The notes beneath the pieces are model-generated. The model was given only the letters and a program-made list of their open reading frames with translations, was not told where the DNA came from and did no database searches. A stretch of DNA of 64,000 nucleotides, from assembly GCA_903908495.1 (NCBI GenBank), contig CAIVSK010000096.1:1-64000 (forward strand), in the 5' to 3' direction. This DNA is from Akkermansiaceae bacterium (GTDB lineage: Bacteria; Verrucomicrobiota; Verrucomicrobiia; Verrucomicrobiales; Akkermansiaceae). Of this stretch, positions 1 through 7,871 are shown piece after piece. How positions within the stretch are numbered: position 1 is the stretch's first letter; each line of letters opens with the position of its first letter. A program made the position numbers and the translations under genes.

Positions 1-61
1 ACTTCGACTTTTCGGCCGGAGTGAGGCGTCCCTTGCGAACGAGCTGATTGATGGTCGGCAT
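1..61 (-). CDS. rpsL: 30S ribosomal protein S12, N-terminal fragment cut by window edge
   Basis: The reverse complement of the first 61 bases starts with ATG and reads MPTINQLVRKGRLTPAEKSK, the conserved N-terminus of ribosomal protein S12. The gene runs off the left end of the window, so only 20 codons are visible. S12 sits at the decoding centre of the small ribosomal subunit and usually heads the str operon (rpsL-rpsG-fusA); the rest of that operon would lie outside. An AGGA lies about 5 bases before the ATG, one of the few clear ribosome binding sites here. Only the short length limits confidence. Confidence 0.9.
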   Translation of the reverse strand, partial: MPTINQLVRKGRLTPAEKSK

Positions 62-219
62 GATTTCCTGCGTGGTTCTGATTTTCCCGTGGGGACAAAC
101 CGGTGCGCCAGCGAGATTCCTCGCAGGAGCCTTTTTTCCGGAGCTGCACCCGATAAGTTTTTCCCTGATTTGGCGACTCGCTCCGATCTTGCGGCGGCGA
201 GTTGCGATGTGGGGCGGCG

Positions 220-247
220 AACTTAGTGGGCGCGACGACCCTTGCAA
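220..247 (-). promoter_or_regulatory. Candidate promoter for rpsL
   Basis: On the minus strand TTGCAA (242-247) and TAAGTT (220-225) are separated by 16 bases, just downstream of an AT-rich patch (about 252-290) that stands out from the GC-rich surroundings. The predicted transcript would have a leader of about 150 bases before rpsL. Inferred from pattern only. Confidence 0.45.
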
Positions 248-545
248 GCCCTAATTTGATATTTTTTGATTTTTTTATTTCAGACGGCAGATTTTTGGAA
301 AAAACCGGCCTTTTGGCGGGTTCGTTGGGCTGACATGGAGCGCAGCCGGGATGCCCCGCGTTGCTGGGGCGGCGTGGCGAAAAGCCCACTGAGATCAGGC
401 GCGACGGAGTGGAATTCCTCAAACCTCCGGCCATTTGCGCCCGATGCCGGCTGAGACCGGGCCTTTGATGTAATATTCGCATCACCATTACCCGCTAGAT
501 CGCCGGAGGGGCGGGGGGCTACGTCAGGGCGGCATGATTTTGGCT
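248..545. other. Non-coding stretch between rpsL and the DUF1097 gene
   Basis: About 300 bases with no convincing gene. It starts with an AT-rich run (252-290) that probably belongs to the rpsL promoter as an upstream element. The rest is GC-rich, and the one open frame in it has no recognisable protein character. Confidence 0.5.
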
Positions 546-574
546 TTGCATCGGCGGGTGGCTTTCGCTAAAGC
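546..574 (+). promoter_or_regulatory. Candidate promoter for the DUF1097 gene
   Basis: TTGCAT (546-551) and TAAAGC (569-574) are 17 bases apart, followed by a leader of about 75 bases to the ATG at 655. The spacing and the TTGC-type -35 box match other candidates in this window. Pattern-based only. Confidence 0.45.
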
Positions 575-654
575 TCGGCGGGTTCAGGGTGCGATTCCAC
601 CGGCAATGGTTGTCGGCGACGCGTCACAAACCCAAGCGATAACAACGAACCACC

Positions 655-1212
655 ATGTCTCTGTCTCATAAGCAGCTATTTGTAGTGTCCTGCGGATTGG
701 CTCTCCAGGCCGCGATTCTGGTCCTCATCAACGGCAAAATGCCCGCCATCACCCATGGGATGGACATGATGTGGATCGCCTTCCAAGCCTGGGCGGTGTA
801 TTTTATCGTCGGCTGCACCGCCGCCAACGGTCTCAAGGCATGGATCGGCTATCTCACCGGCATCGTTGCCTCCATCGCCATCATCAAGCTCATGGGCATG
901 CCCGGCATCGTGGGGCTGCCTACCGTCGGCGGCATGAATCTGGCGATGGCCGCAGCGGTGTTCATCGTGGTCATCCCTGCCATCATGTCCGAAAATGTCA
1001 AAAACATGGTGCCCGCGCTGTTCATCGGCTCCGGCGCGTTTTTCGCATCCTTCGGCCATAGCGCGCTCGCCGCGGCGGTCCCGAGTGGCGACCTGATGAC
1101 CAGGTTCGCGTATGCGGCGCAGACGGAATTGATCTATTGCGCGCTGGGCCTGAGCTTCGGCTTCATCACCGTGTTCTGGCGCGGCAAGTACGAGGCGTCG
1201 CTGGCCAAGTAA
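655..1212 (+). CDS. DUF1097 family membrane protein (YcdZ-like)
   Basis: This is a 185-residue, strongly hydrophobic protein with about five to six membrane segments, short charged loops and a small charged C-terminus (GKYEASLAK). The spacing of hydrophobic stretches and the glycine-rich middle part (GMPGIVGLPTVGGMN) resemble DUF1097 inner membrane proteins such as E. coli YcdZ, whose function is not settled. A possible transport role is only a guess. The ATG at 655 is used because the hydrophobic N-terminus follows at once. The next gene on the same strand starts 43 bases downstream, so the two may be co-transcribed. Confidence 0.65.
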   Translation: MSLSHKQLFVVSCGLALQAAILVLINGKMPAITHGMDMMWIAFQAWAVYFIVGCTAANGLKAWIGYLTGIVASIAIIKLMGMPGIVGLPTVGGMNLAMAAAVFIVVIPAIMSENVKNMVPALFIGSGAFFASFGHSALAAAVPSGDLMTRFAYAAQTELIYCALGLSFGFITVFWRGKYEASLAK

Positions 1213-1255
1213 CTGCGGCCAGCAAAGCCTCCGTGAGGAGCGCCGCTCCACACTC

Positions 1256-1714
1256 ATGAAATCCTCCTTGCTCGACCACATCCGCGCGGATTTGCGCGCA
1301 CAGTTAGGCAGGCTCGCCAAAGCCGCCACCGAAGCCCACGCCGCCGCCACCGATCCCGGCAGCAAGGCCGAGGGGAAGTACGATACCCGCAGCCTCGAGG
1401 CGTCCTACCTTGCCGCCGGCCAGGCCCGCCAAGTCGATGAACTCGCCGCCGCGCTGCACACGTTTGAGGCCCTCAGTCTGGCGGATTTCGCCAGTGATGC
1501 CGACATCGACGCCGGTGCCTTGGTGGAGGTGGATTTGCACGGCGAGACCGCATTTTTCCTGCTGGTGCCTGCCTCCGGCGGCTTGGTCATCACTCATGCG
1601 GGCGACGAAATCACCCTGCTTTCCCCCGCCAGCGGCCTCTATCAGAAGCTGCGCGGCCGCCACTGCGGCGACTCCCTCGACTCCCCTCCCCTCACCATCC
1701 GCGAGGTGAGCTGA
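1256..1714 (+). CDS. GreA/GreB-like protein
   Basis: A 152-residue protein with an N-terminal helical half (about 1-75) containing SKAEGKYDTRSLEA, as in small Gre-related proteins, and a C-terminal half ending in LLSPASGLYQKLRGRHCGD. That end resembles the C-terminal FKBP-like domain of transcription elongation factors GreA/GreB (ISPxSPLGxALLGKxxGD). The N-terminal coiled coil looks shorter than in true GreA, so transcript-cleavage activity cannot be assumed; it may instead modulate RNA polymerase by binding near its secondary channel. It follows the DUF1097 gene by 43 bases and is convergent with the next gene. Confidence 0.6.
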   Translation: MKSSLLDHIRADLRAQLGRLAKAATEAHAAATDPGSKAEGKYDTRSLEASYLAAGQARQVDELAAALHTFEALSLADFASDADIDAGALVEVDLHGETAFFLLVPASGGLVITHAGDEITLLSPASGLYQKLRGRHCGDSLDSPPLTIREVS

Positions 1715-1730
1715 AGCGCAGCGCGCGGCC

Positions 1731-2306
1731 TCAGCCATTCGGCTCCTCGAGCAACAGCCGCAACGGCCGCGAGAGGGCGGTTTGATCGCGGTTCCAGGCC
1801 GTGACGATGGCCTGGATTTCCAGCAACAGCAGCTCGCAGCCCTTGTTCCATTGCTGGGCGCCACGCAGAATGAGGATACTTTGGCGCAGCCCGACAAAGC
1901 GGATTTCCTCGGCCCCGGCGCTACGCAAGGTGGCCAGTTCGCCGCGCAAGGTTTCGAAAAACCCCAGTTCGTAGCCATTGCCCACTTCCAGCGCCACCCG
2001 CACCAGCGACACCGTCACCGGTGGTGCCAGCGGTTCGAGTTTCTCCGCAATCGGCGTGCAGCCGATCTTGATTAACATCTTGCGCAGATGCTCAAACAAG
2101 TCTTCCAACTGCAACAAGCGCAGCGGGCACTTGGTTTCCAAATATTGGACGATGCCGTCGCAGATTTCCTCCACGAACGGGAAATCCACATGGTCGGCCG
2201 CCAGCGCGGCGCGGCGCAAGGCGGCGTCCAGCCACGTCGTGTCGTAATCGATCACTTGGTAGCGGCCGATTTGGAGGGCGGGGCGGTTGCCGATGAAGGA
2301 GATCAT
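1731..2306 (-). CDS. Conserved hypothetical protein downstream of nrdR
   Basis: A 191-residue soluble, mostly helical protein that I do not recognise. There is no signal peptide, membrane segment or metal-binding cluster. The N-terminal part reads like a small beta structure (MISFIGNRPALQIGRYQVID), followed by acidic helices such as FPFVEEICDGIVQYLE. It lies 61 bases downstream of nrdR on the same strand and is likely co-transcribed, which hints at a role near nucleotide metabolism or genome maintenance, but nothing in the sequence proves that. Confidence 0.55.
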   Translation of the reverse strand: MISFIGNRPALQIGRYQVIDYDTTWLDAALRRAALAADHVDFPFVEEICDGIVQYLETKCPLRLLQLEDLFEHLRKMLIKIGCTPIAEKLEPLAPPVTVSLVRVALEVGNGYELGFFETLRGELATLRSAGAEEIRFVGLRQSILILRGAQQWNKGCELLLLEIQAIVTAWNRDQTALSRPLRLLLEEPNG

Positions 2307-2367
2307 TTGCGGGGTGGGCTAGGATTGGAGAAGTCCGTGAGGGTTGCAAGGGCGGAAATGACCGGTA

Positions 2368-2859
2368 TCAATCGTTGAAAAGCCGGCGTTGAAGGTGGTC
2401 ACGCGCGGCGCGACGCGAAAGTGATTGGATTTCCTGGATGAATTCGTTGACGTCCTCGAACTGCCGGTACACCGAAACATAGCGGACGTATGCGACCGGA
2501 TCGATCTGATGAAGCTTGTCCATCACCTTGGTGCCTATGATGGCGGAGGGTACCTCCGACAAATGGTCCTTGTGCAACTCGGCCAAAATCTCCTCCACCG
2601 CTCGGTCGAGCCGATCCATCGAAACGGGCCGCTTTTCGCAGGCCTTGACCAAGCCGCTCATGATTTTCTCGCGGTTGAGCGCTTCGCGGGCCCCGTTGCG
2701 CTTGACCACCCGCAGCTCGGTGCGCTCGATTTGCTCGTAGGTGGTGTAGCGGTAGGCGCAACTCAAACACTCCCGCCGCCGCCGAATCGACGTCCCATCC
2801 TTCGATGAACGGGAATCGAGGACCTTGTCGTTGAGAGAACCACATTGAACGCAACGCAT
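2368..2859 (-). CDS. nrdR: Transcriptional repressor NrdR
   Basis: NrdR senses ATP/dATP through an ATP-cone and represses ribonucleotide reductase genes at NrdR boxes. The 163-residue protein begins MRCVQCGSLNDKVLDSR and has two CxxC pairs (CVQC near residue 3, CLSC near 31) forming the zinc ribbon. The ATP-cone (about 49-139) begins RVVKRNGAREALNREKI. The length is close to the usual 150-160 residues. No pair of NrdR boxes is visible in front of a gene in this window, so its reductase targets must lie elsewhere. Confidence 0.95.
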   Translation of the reverse strand: MRCVQCGSLNDKVLDSRSSKDGTSIRRRRECLSCAYRYTTYEQIERTELRVVKRNGAREALNREKIMSGLVKACEKRPVSMDRLDRAVEEILAELHKDHLSEVPSAIIGTKVMDKLHQIDPVAYVRYVSVYRQFEDVNEFIQEIQSLSRRAARDHLQRRLFND

Positions 2860-2870
2860 GAGACAGCAGA

Positions 2871-2899
2871 TTTAGATCACAGGAATGGGCAACGCGCAA
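2871..2899 (-). promoter_or_regulatory. Candidate promoter for nrdR
   Basis: On the minus strand TTGCGC (2894-2899) and TCTAAA (2871-2876) are separated by 17 bases, ending 11 bases before the nrdR start codon. This would give an almost leaderless transcript. Pattern-based only. Confidence 0.4.
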
Positions 2900-3031
2900 A
2901 GCGTGAATCAACATCTGGTAGCGTCAACAGAAAAGCATGCCACATTTAGAATGGCAAGCCAAATTCAACGCGGAATCAGGAAAAACCGCCCGCTGTCCGG
3001 CGGTGGAAAAAATTCACCATTATTAACGTTT

Positions 3032-4645
3032 TCACAGGATCGGGCTGGGTCCGGGTGCCGGCGCGAGCCGCGTACCAGCGCCATGAACGTCCCAGGCTGC
3101 CCAGAATGCGCGGGTCTGGCTGGGGTCGGGCACCAACTCCAACAGCACAGCTGGCAAGCCCGGATCGCCGAGGTGGTCGAAGTCATCCGGCGTGCGGATG
3201 CGCAGATGCGACATCCCCCACAGCGTGGCAAAACCGGCGAAATCGGCCGTTTGCGGATTGGTCATCCACTCGACGGCGCGGGGACTCATGGTGGACAGGC
3301 AGGGCAGGCGCTCGAAGATTTTGCCGCCGCCGTTGTTGATGACCGCCAGCACGCGGCCACGGCATTCGATCTGGCCCAGCACAAACGGCGCTGCCAGATC
3401 GTACAGGGCGGTCAGATCGCCGACCAGCGCCCACGATTCGGTCAGATCGGCGGACCAGCCGAGCCAGGTGCTGATTTGGCCGTCGATGCCATTGGCACCT
3501 CGGTTGGCGCGCACCGACGCCAGAGGGCGCTCCATTTGGGCGAATAAATTCCATTCGCGGATGGGCAGGCTGTTGCCGAGGAACAAGCCGCCGCCCAGCG
3601 AGACGTATTGCGAGAGGGTGCGCAGCAGCGACGGCTCGCTGTCCGGATAAGTTTCCAACAATTCGTCGATCAGCGCGGCGCGACGCGAACAGCGCGGCAA
3701 GTAATCCAACGCATCGCCAATGGGTGCCACCTCACCGAGCGCCGCCAACACCCGCTCGAGCGACCCGCGGATGACATTGGACGGCCGCGCCAGCCCGGGC
3801 AGACCGTTGCGGCACACCGACCACACCGAAATATGCGCTAAATCCTCCAGCTCGCGCCAAAACCGGCCGCTCGGCACATCCCCAAGCCGCAGGATGCGGC
3901 CGGGCGGCTGCGCCTGCAACAAACGATCGCCATCCGGCAGCGCCAAATGCTGCAGCGCCTCGCGCAGGCCGCTGGTGGCATCGGCCAGCAACGGCGCACC
4001 CAAAGCCTGACAGAAATGAAACACGTCCTCCCGCTCGTCGGGCTCCAGGCCGCCAAGCAGCACCACGGTGCCCAGATACGCGTCGGCGCGCAGCCAGCGG
4101 GCGAGGGCCGCCACATCGACGCGTTCGCGCGGCGGGGCGAACACGCCGCTATCCGCAGCGCTGAATGTCTCGTCGCCGCAAGCAAACGTTTCCTCCAGTT
4201 CGATGTTCAAATGCAGGGGTTGCTTGCCATCCCACGCCGCCAAGCCGCCGCCAAAGGCGTAATTTCCGAACAGCCCGGGTTGTTCGATGACTTGCGGGGC
4301 ACCGCTGCCGCGATAGGCGGCGGGCCGATCGGCGGTGATGGCCAGGAGCGGGCGGTTTTGATAGAACGCCTCGATGATAGCGGGCAGGAGTTCCGCAGCG
4401 GCGGTGCCACTGGTGGTCACCACGGCACACGGCTGAGCGGTCTCCAGGGTGCGGCCCAAGGCGAAAAACCCGGCGCTGCGTTCTTCAAAATGCCGCCATA
4501 CCCGCGCCACACCCGCCGCTTCCGCCCGCGCCAGCGCCTCGAGCAACGCAGCATTGCGCGCCCCGGCACACACGACAAACTCGGCCACCCCGGCCTTGAG
4601 ACAGGATTTCACCACTTCCAGCGCCGGTTGCCATGCGTTCACCAC
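3032..4645 (-). CDS. menD: 2-succinyl-5-enolpyruvyl-6-hydroxy-3-cyclohexene-1-carboxylate synthase
   Basis: MenD is the thiamine-diphosphate enzyme that joins 2-oxoglutarate to isochorismate in menaquinone synthesis. The 537-residue protein shows the family landmarks in order: GARNAALLEAL near residue 28 (SPGSRN-like), HFEERSAGFFALG near 52 with the ThDP-activating glutamate, and TTSGTAAAELLPAIIEAF near 77. A C-terminal ThDP/metal region with NNGGGKIF follows near 438. It starts with GTG. No other men genes are visible, so the pathway must be completed elsewhere. It implies menaquinone as a respiratory quinone, relevant to the cytochromes at 19-23 kb. Confidence 0.92.
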   Translation of the reverse strand: MVNAWQPALEVVKSCLKAGVAEFVVCAGARNAALLEALARAEAAGVARVWRHFEERSAGFFALGRTLETAQPCAVVTTSGTAAAELLPAIIEAFYQNRPLLAITADRPAAYRGSGAPQVIEQPGLFGNYAFGGGLAAWDGKQPLHLNIELEETFACGDETFSAADSGVFAPPRERVDVAALARWLRADAYLGTVVLLGGLEPDEREDVFHFCQALGAPLLADATSGLREALQHLALPDGDRLLQAQPPGRILRLGDVPSGRFWRELEDLAHISVWSVCRNGLPGLARPSNVIRGSLERVLAALGEVAPIGDALDYLPRCSRRAALIDELLETYPDSEPSLLRTLSQYVSLGGGLFLGNSLPIREWNLFAQMERPLASVRANRGANGIDGQISTWLGWSADLTESWALVGDLTALYDLAAPFVLGQIECRGRVLAVINNGGGKIFERLPCLSTMSPRAVEWMTNPQTADFAGFATLWGMSHLRIRTPDDFDHLGDPGLPAVLLELVPDPSQTRAFWAAWDVHGAGTRLAPAPGPSPIL

Positions 4646-4649
4646 GCCT

Positions 4650-4677
4650 TGCTAGCGCATCCGCGCCAACCCGTCAA
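4650..4677 (-). promoter_or_regulatory. Candidate promoter for menD
   Basis: On the minus strand TTGACG (4672-4677) and CTAGCA (4650-4655) are 16 bases apart. The -10-like box ends only four bases before the first GTG, so either the mRNA is leaderless from the second GTG or the real promoter lies further upstream among the direct repeats. Confidence 0.3.
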
Positions 4678-4703
4678 CCGGCGGCAGGGGGAATGTGCCA
4701 GCA

Positions 4704-4734
4704 GTGTTAACAACATGATGTCAGGCAACATGTT
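4704..4734. repeat. 31-bp direct repeat, copy 1, between menD and pgm
   Basis: A 31-base sequence beginning GTGTTAACAACATGATG and ending AACATGTT occurs here and again, identically, at 4808-4838, exactly 104 bases away. It contains GTTAAC near one end and the palindrome AACATGTT at the other. Both copies lie in the 357-base divergent region between menD and the phosphohexomutase gene. Two equal copies at this spacing suggest a regulator binding site or a local duplication. Confidence 0.85.
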
Positions 4735-4807
4735 GGCATAGGGACCTTTTGTCTCCCTGCCCGTAGAACGCACAAGCGCGGGTCACTGGGCGGCCCTTGC
4801 CGCTGCG

Positions 4808-4838
4808 GTGTTAACAACATGATGTCAGGCAACATGTT
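4808..4838. repeat. 31-bp direct repeat, copy 2
   Basis: Identical to 4704-4734. It lies about 165 bases before the preferred phosphohexomutase start at 5003 and upstream of its candidate promoter, a position suited to an activator site. Confidence 0.85.
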
Positions 4839-4964
4839 TCGTGCGGCCTGGGGCACGCTGGTGCCGGTTCGCGCCGGTTCGCGCCGCGAGTCGCAGCTTG
4901 CACGGCCTGCGGCGGGGACGCCGCAACAACCGGGGTGGTGGCGGGCAGTTTTCGTGGCACGGGG

Positions 4965-4992
4965 TTGCCATGGCGGGAAAATCCCGTAAAGT
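4965..4992 (+). promoter_or_regulatory. Candidate promoter for the phosphohexomutase gene
   Basis: TTGCCA (4965-4970) and TAAAGT (4987-4992) are separated by 16 bases. The box overlaps an in-frame ATG at 4970, which argues that translation starts at the next ATG, 5003, only 10 bases after the -10 box. Confidence 0.45.
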
Positions 4993-5002
4993 GCTGGCCG
5001 CC

Positions 5003-6937
5003 ATGAGCCACCTTTCCGACCTGCTAGCTTCCGCCCAATCCGCCGGCCACCTGCTGCCCGCAGCCAAAGCCAATCTGGAGGCCCTGCTGGCGGGGTCCTC
5101 CCACCCGGTCACCGCAGGCTCCATCGAGGAACTCACCGCCAGCGGTGCCTGGGATGAACTCAACGACCGGTTTTTCCAAACCCTCGCCTTTGGCACCGGC
5201 GGCTTGCGCGGGCGCACCATCGGCCGGGTCATCACCGCGGCCGAACAAGGCGCGGGGGGTCCCAACGGCCGCCCGCAGTGGCCCTGCGTCGGCACCGCCA
5301 CAATGAACTATTTCAACGTCAGCCGGGCGGTGCGCGGCTTGATCGCCTATGCCAAACGGCACGTCGGTGGCGGACGCAAGCCGCGCCTTGTGTTCGCCCA
5401 CGACACCCGGCATTTCTCGCGCGACTTCGCCGAGTTTTGCGCCAAGACCTGCGCCGAGTTGGGCTGCGACGCCTATTTGTTCGAGGGACCGCGCTCGACC
5501 CCGCAACTGTCGTTCGCGCTGCGCCAATTGCGAGCCGATGCCGGCGTCGTTCTAACAGCCAGCCACAACCCGCCCCACGACAACGGCTTCAAGGCGTACT
5601 TCGACGACGGCGCGCAAATTGTCGAGCCGCACGCCTCGGCGATCGTGGCGGAGGTCAACGCGATCACCAGCGAGAGCTACGAACCGCTGCCGGCCGAGGC
5701 GCAGGGCTCGATCACGATGTTAGGCGCGGCGATGGACCAGCAGTACGTCGCATTGCTCAAGACGCTGCTGCTGCAGCCAACTTTGCTAGATGGGGTGAAG
5801 GCGAAAATCGTCTACACCAACCTGCACGGCACCGGTGGCCACATCATCGTGCCGATGTTGCGCGAATTCGGCTTCGAGGTGCAAACGGTGGCGGCGCAAG
5901 ACGTCTTGGACGGACGGTTCCCGACGGTGGCATCCCCCAACCCGGAGAATGCACCGGCCTTGAAGCTGGCCATCGAATTGGCGGAGGCCTCGGGCGCGGA
6001 GATTGTCATCGGCACCGATCCGGATGCGGACCGGATGGGGGTGGCAGCGCGCGATGCCGCGGGGCGCATGGTGTTGCTGACCGGCAATCAGATCGGCTCG
6101 CTGATGGCCTGGTATCGCCTCAAGACCTGCTTTGAGCTGGGGTGGCTGACGGACGCCAATCGCAGCCGCGCGGTGGTGGTGAAGACGTTTGTGACCACCG
6201 AGTTGCAGCGTGCCATCGCCGATGGTTTCGGCGTGGGACTGGTGGACACGCTGACCGGATTCAAGTACATAGCCGGCAAGCTGCGCAAATACGAGGAGGC
6301 CATTCCGGCGGACAAAAAGGGGGATTACCGCGCGCTGAGCCAGGAGGCGACGCGGGCGTTGCGGCTGGAGTACTCGCGGTTCTTTGTGTTTGGCGGTGAG
6401 GAGAGTTATGGGTATCTGGGCTCCGATGCGGTGCGCGACAAGGATGCCAACGGCGCGGCACTGATGTTTGCGGAAGTGGCCGCCTACGCCAAATCCATAG
6501 GCAAAACACTGCCAGACCTCATGGATGACATTTTCGCGGAATACGGCTATCACCTGGAAGTCGGCAAGTCGCTGGTGATGGAAGGTGCCGACGGCGCGGC
6601 GCGGATCCAGGCGTTGGCCGCTTCCTACGCCCACAGCCCGCCCACGGTGGTGGATGGCGCGGCGGTGTTGCGCTTGCGCGATTTCGCCAAACAGGACCTC
6701 TTCGACCAGGAAGGCGACCCGCTGCCCAAAGAAAAAATGTTGTTTGTCGATCTGCAGGACGGCCGTCGCTTTGCGGTTCGGCCGTCGGGCACCGAGCCGA
6801 AGATCAAGTTCTATCTATTTGGCAAGGCGGCGCCGGGCGGGGACTTGGAATCCGCCAAGGACCGGGTCAAATCCGGCTTGGATAGCTTGTGGAAATGGAT
6901 CGAGGAAGATGCGGAGGGCCGCCAAAACCAGCCATGA
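5003..6937 (+). CDS. Alpha-D-phosphohexomutase (phosphoglucomutase/phosphomannomutase)
   Basis: The enzyme moves phosphate between C1 and C6 of hexoses, linking glycolysis with sugar-nucleotide synthesis. All four active-site loops are present: catalytic phosphoserine TASHNPPHDNGFKAYF (Ser near residue 187), metal loop GTDPDADRMG (near 337), sugar-recognition GGEESYG (near 463) and phosphate-binding RPSGTEPKIKFY (near 593). At 644 residues it is of the long PGM2-like type. The frame is open from 4841 and has an ATG at 4970, but 5003 is preferred because a candidate promoter overlaps 4970. Its stop overlaps the next gene by ATGA, suggesting translational coupling. Substrate preference (glucose or mannose) cannot be read from sequence. 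Confidence 0.93.
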   Translation: MSHLSDLLASAQSAGHLLPAAKANLEALLAGSSHPVTAGSIEELTASGAWDELNDRFFQTLAFGTGGLRGRTIGRVITAAEQGAGGPNGRPQWPCVGTATMNYFNVSRAVRGLIAYAKRHVGGGRKPRLVFAHDTRHFSRDFAEFCAKTCAELGCDAYLFEGPRSTPQLSFALRQLRADAGVVLTASHNPPHDNGFKAYFDDGAQIVEPHASAIVAEVNAITSESYEPLPAEAQGSITMLGAAMDQQYVALLKTLLLQPTLLDGVKAKIVYTNLHGTGGHIIVPMLREFGFEVQTVAAQDVLDGRFPTVASPNPENAPALKLAIELAEASGAEIVIGTDPDADRMGVAARDAAGRMVLLTGNQIGSLMAWYRLKTCFELGWLTDANRSRAVVVKTFVTTELQRAIADGFGVGLVDTLTGFKYIAGKLRKYEEAIPADKKGDYRALSQEATRALRLEYSRFFVFGGEESYGYLGSDAVRDKDANGAALMFAEVAAYAKSIGKTLPDLMDDIFAEYGYHLEVGKSLVMEGADGAARIQALAASYAHSPPTVVDGAAVLRLRDFAKQDLFDQEGDPLPKEKMLFVDLQDGRRFAVRPSGTEPKIKFYLFGKAAPGGDLESAKDRVKSGLDSLWKWIEEDAEGRQNQP

Positions 6938-7785
6938 GCGGCGCGCCGTTGACCCGCCGCGGGATGATTCGCACGCTCGTCGGCGCGGGCGTGGCGGCAC
7001 CCGTGCTCGGCGTCTACACATGGCAGATCGCGCCGCATTGGCTTGAAATCGTCGAACGCGGGCTGGCAATCCGCCACCTGCCGGATCCCCTGATCGGCAA
7101 GAAATTGGTGCAGATTTCCGACTTGCATATCGGACCACAGGTGGATGACAACTACCTCTTGGACTGCTTCAGGCGGGTGCGCGAATTGGCACCCGAGATC
7201 GTGGTCTACACCGGGGATTTCATTTCGCGCTATTACGATTATGCCGTGCGTGTCGAGCGAATGTTCCCCCATTTGCCGCTCGGCTCGCTGGCCACTTGCG
7301 GAATCCTCGGCAACCACGACTACGGGCTCAATTGCATCGAGCAAAAGGTGGCCTCACACGTCGCGAGTGCGGCAGCGCAGGCCGGCATCGTCGTCCTGCG
7401 CAACAAAATTTCCGAGGTGGCCGGACTGCAAATCGTCGGCATGGATGACTTCTGGGCGGGACGCTTCCTGCCGGGACTCGCCTTGCGGGGCCTCGACCGG
7501 CAGCGCGCCGCCATTGTGCTGAGCCACAATCCCGACACCGTCGACTGTGCAGGCTGGAATGGCTACGAGGGCTGGATTCTGGCAGGTCACACCCACGGCG
7601 GGCAATGCAAGCCACCGTTTTTGCCGCCGCCCATCCTGCCGGTCAAAAACCGCAGGTACGTCGCGGGCGAATACCCGCTCACCGGTGGCCGCAGCCTCTA
7701 CATCAATCGCGGTGTGGGCCACTTGATCCAGGCGCGTTTCAATGTTCGCCCCGAGATCACCGTGTTCCAACTGACCAAGGCCTGA
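6934..7785 (+). CDS. YkuE-like metallophosphoesterase with probable Tat signal
   Basis: This is a calcineurin-type phosphoesterase of 283 residues. Metal-binding motifs in order are SDLHIG (about residue 61), YTGDF (about 94), LGNHDYG (about 127), LSHNPD (about 196) and GHTHGG (about 218). The N-terminus LTRRGMIRTLVGAGVAAPVLG looks like a twin-arginine signal or anchor, so the enzyme probably acts outside the cytoplasm, as YkuE of Bacillus does. It has no LpxH-specific feature I can point to. The ATG overlaps the stop of the upstream mutase gene, which fixes the start and suggests one operon. Confidence 0.85.
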   Translation: MSGAPLTRRGMIRTLVGAGVAAPVLGVYTWQIAPHWLEIVERGLAIRHLPDPLIGKKLVQISDLHIGPQVDDNYLLDCFRRVRELAPEIVVYTGDFISRYYDYAVRVERMFPHLPLGSLATCGILGNHDYGLNCIEQKVASHVASAAAQAGIVVLRNKISEVAGLQIVGMDDFWAGRFLPGLALRGLDRQRAAIVLSHNPDTVDCAGWNGYEGWILAGHTHGGQCKPPFLPPPILPVKNRRYVAGEYPLTGGRSLYINRGVGHLIQARFNVRPEITVFQLTKA

Positions 7786-7871
7786 GAACGAATCTTCTCC
7801 CGGAGGGGCTCGGATGGCCCACCAGCCAAGCATTCCCCGCAATAGCACTTGAATTCCCGGCGGGACCGCCG

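Noticed and set aside
676-1365. Long minus-strand open frame opposite the DUF1097 gene
   Set aside because: It is antisense to a well-supported membrane protein, is rich in His/Asp/Gly as expected for a shadow frame of GC-rich DNA, and has no conserved motif.
4841-5002. Upstream extension of the phosphohexomutase frame starting with GTG at 4841
   Set aside because: The added residues are Arg/Gly-rich without conservation, and a promoter-like sequence overlaps this stretch.
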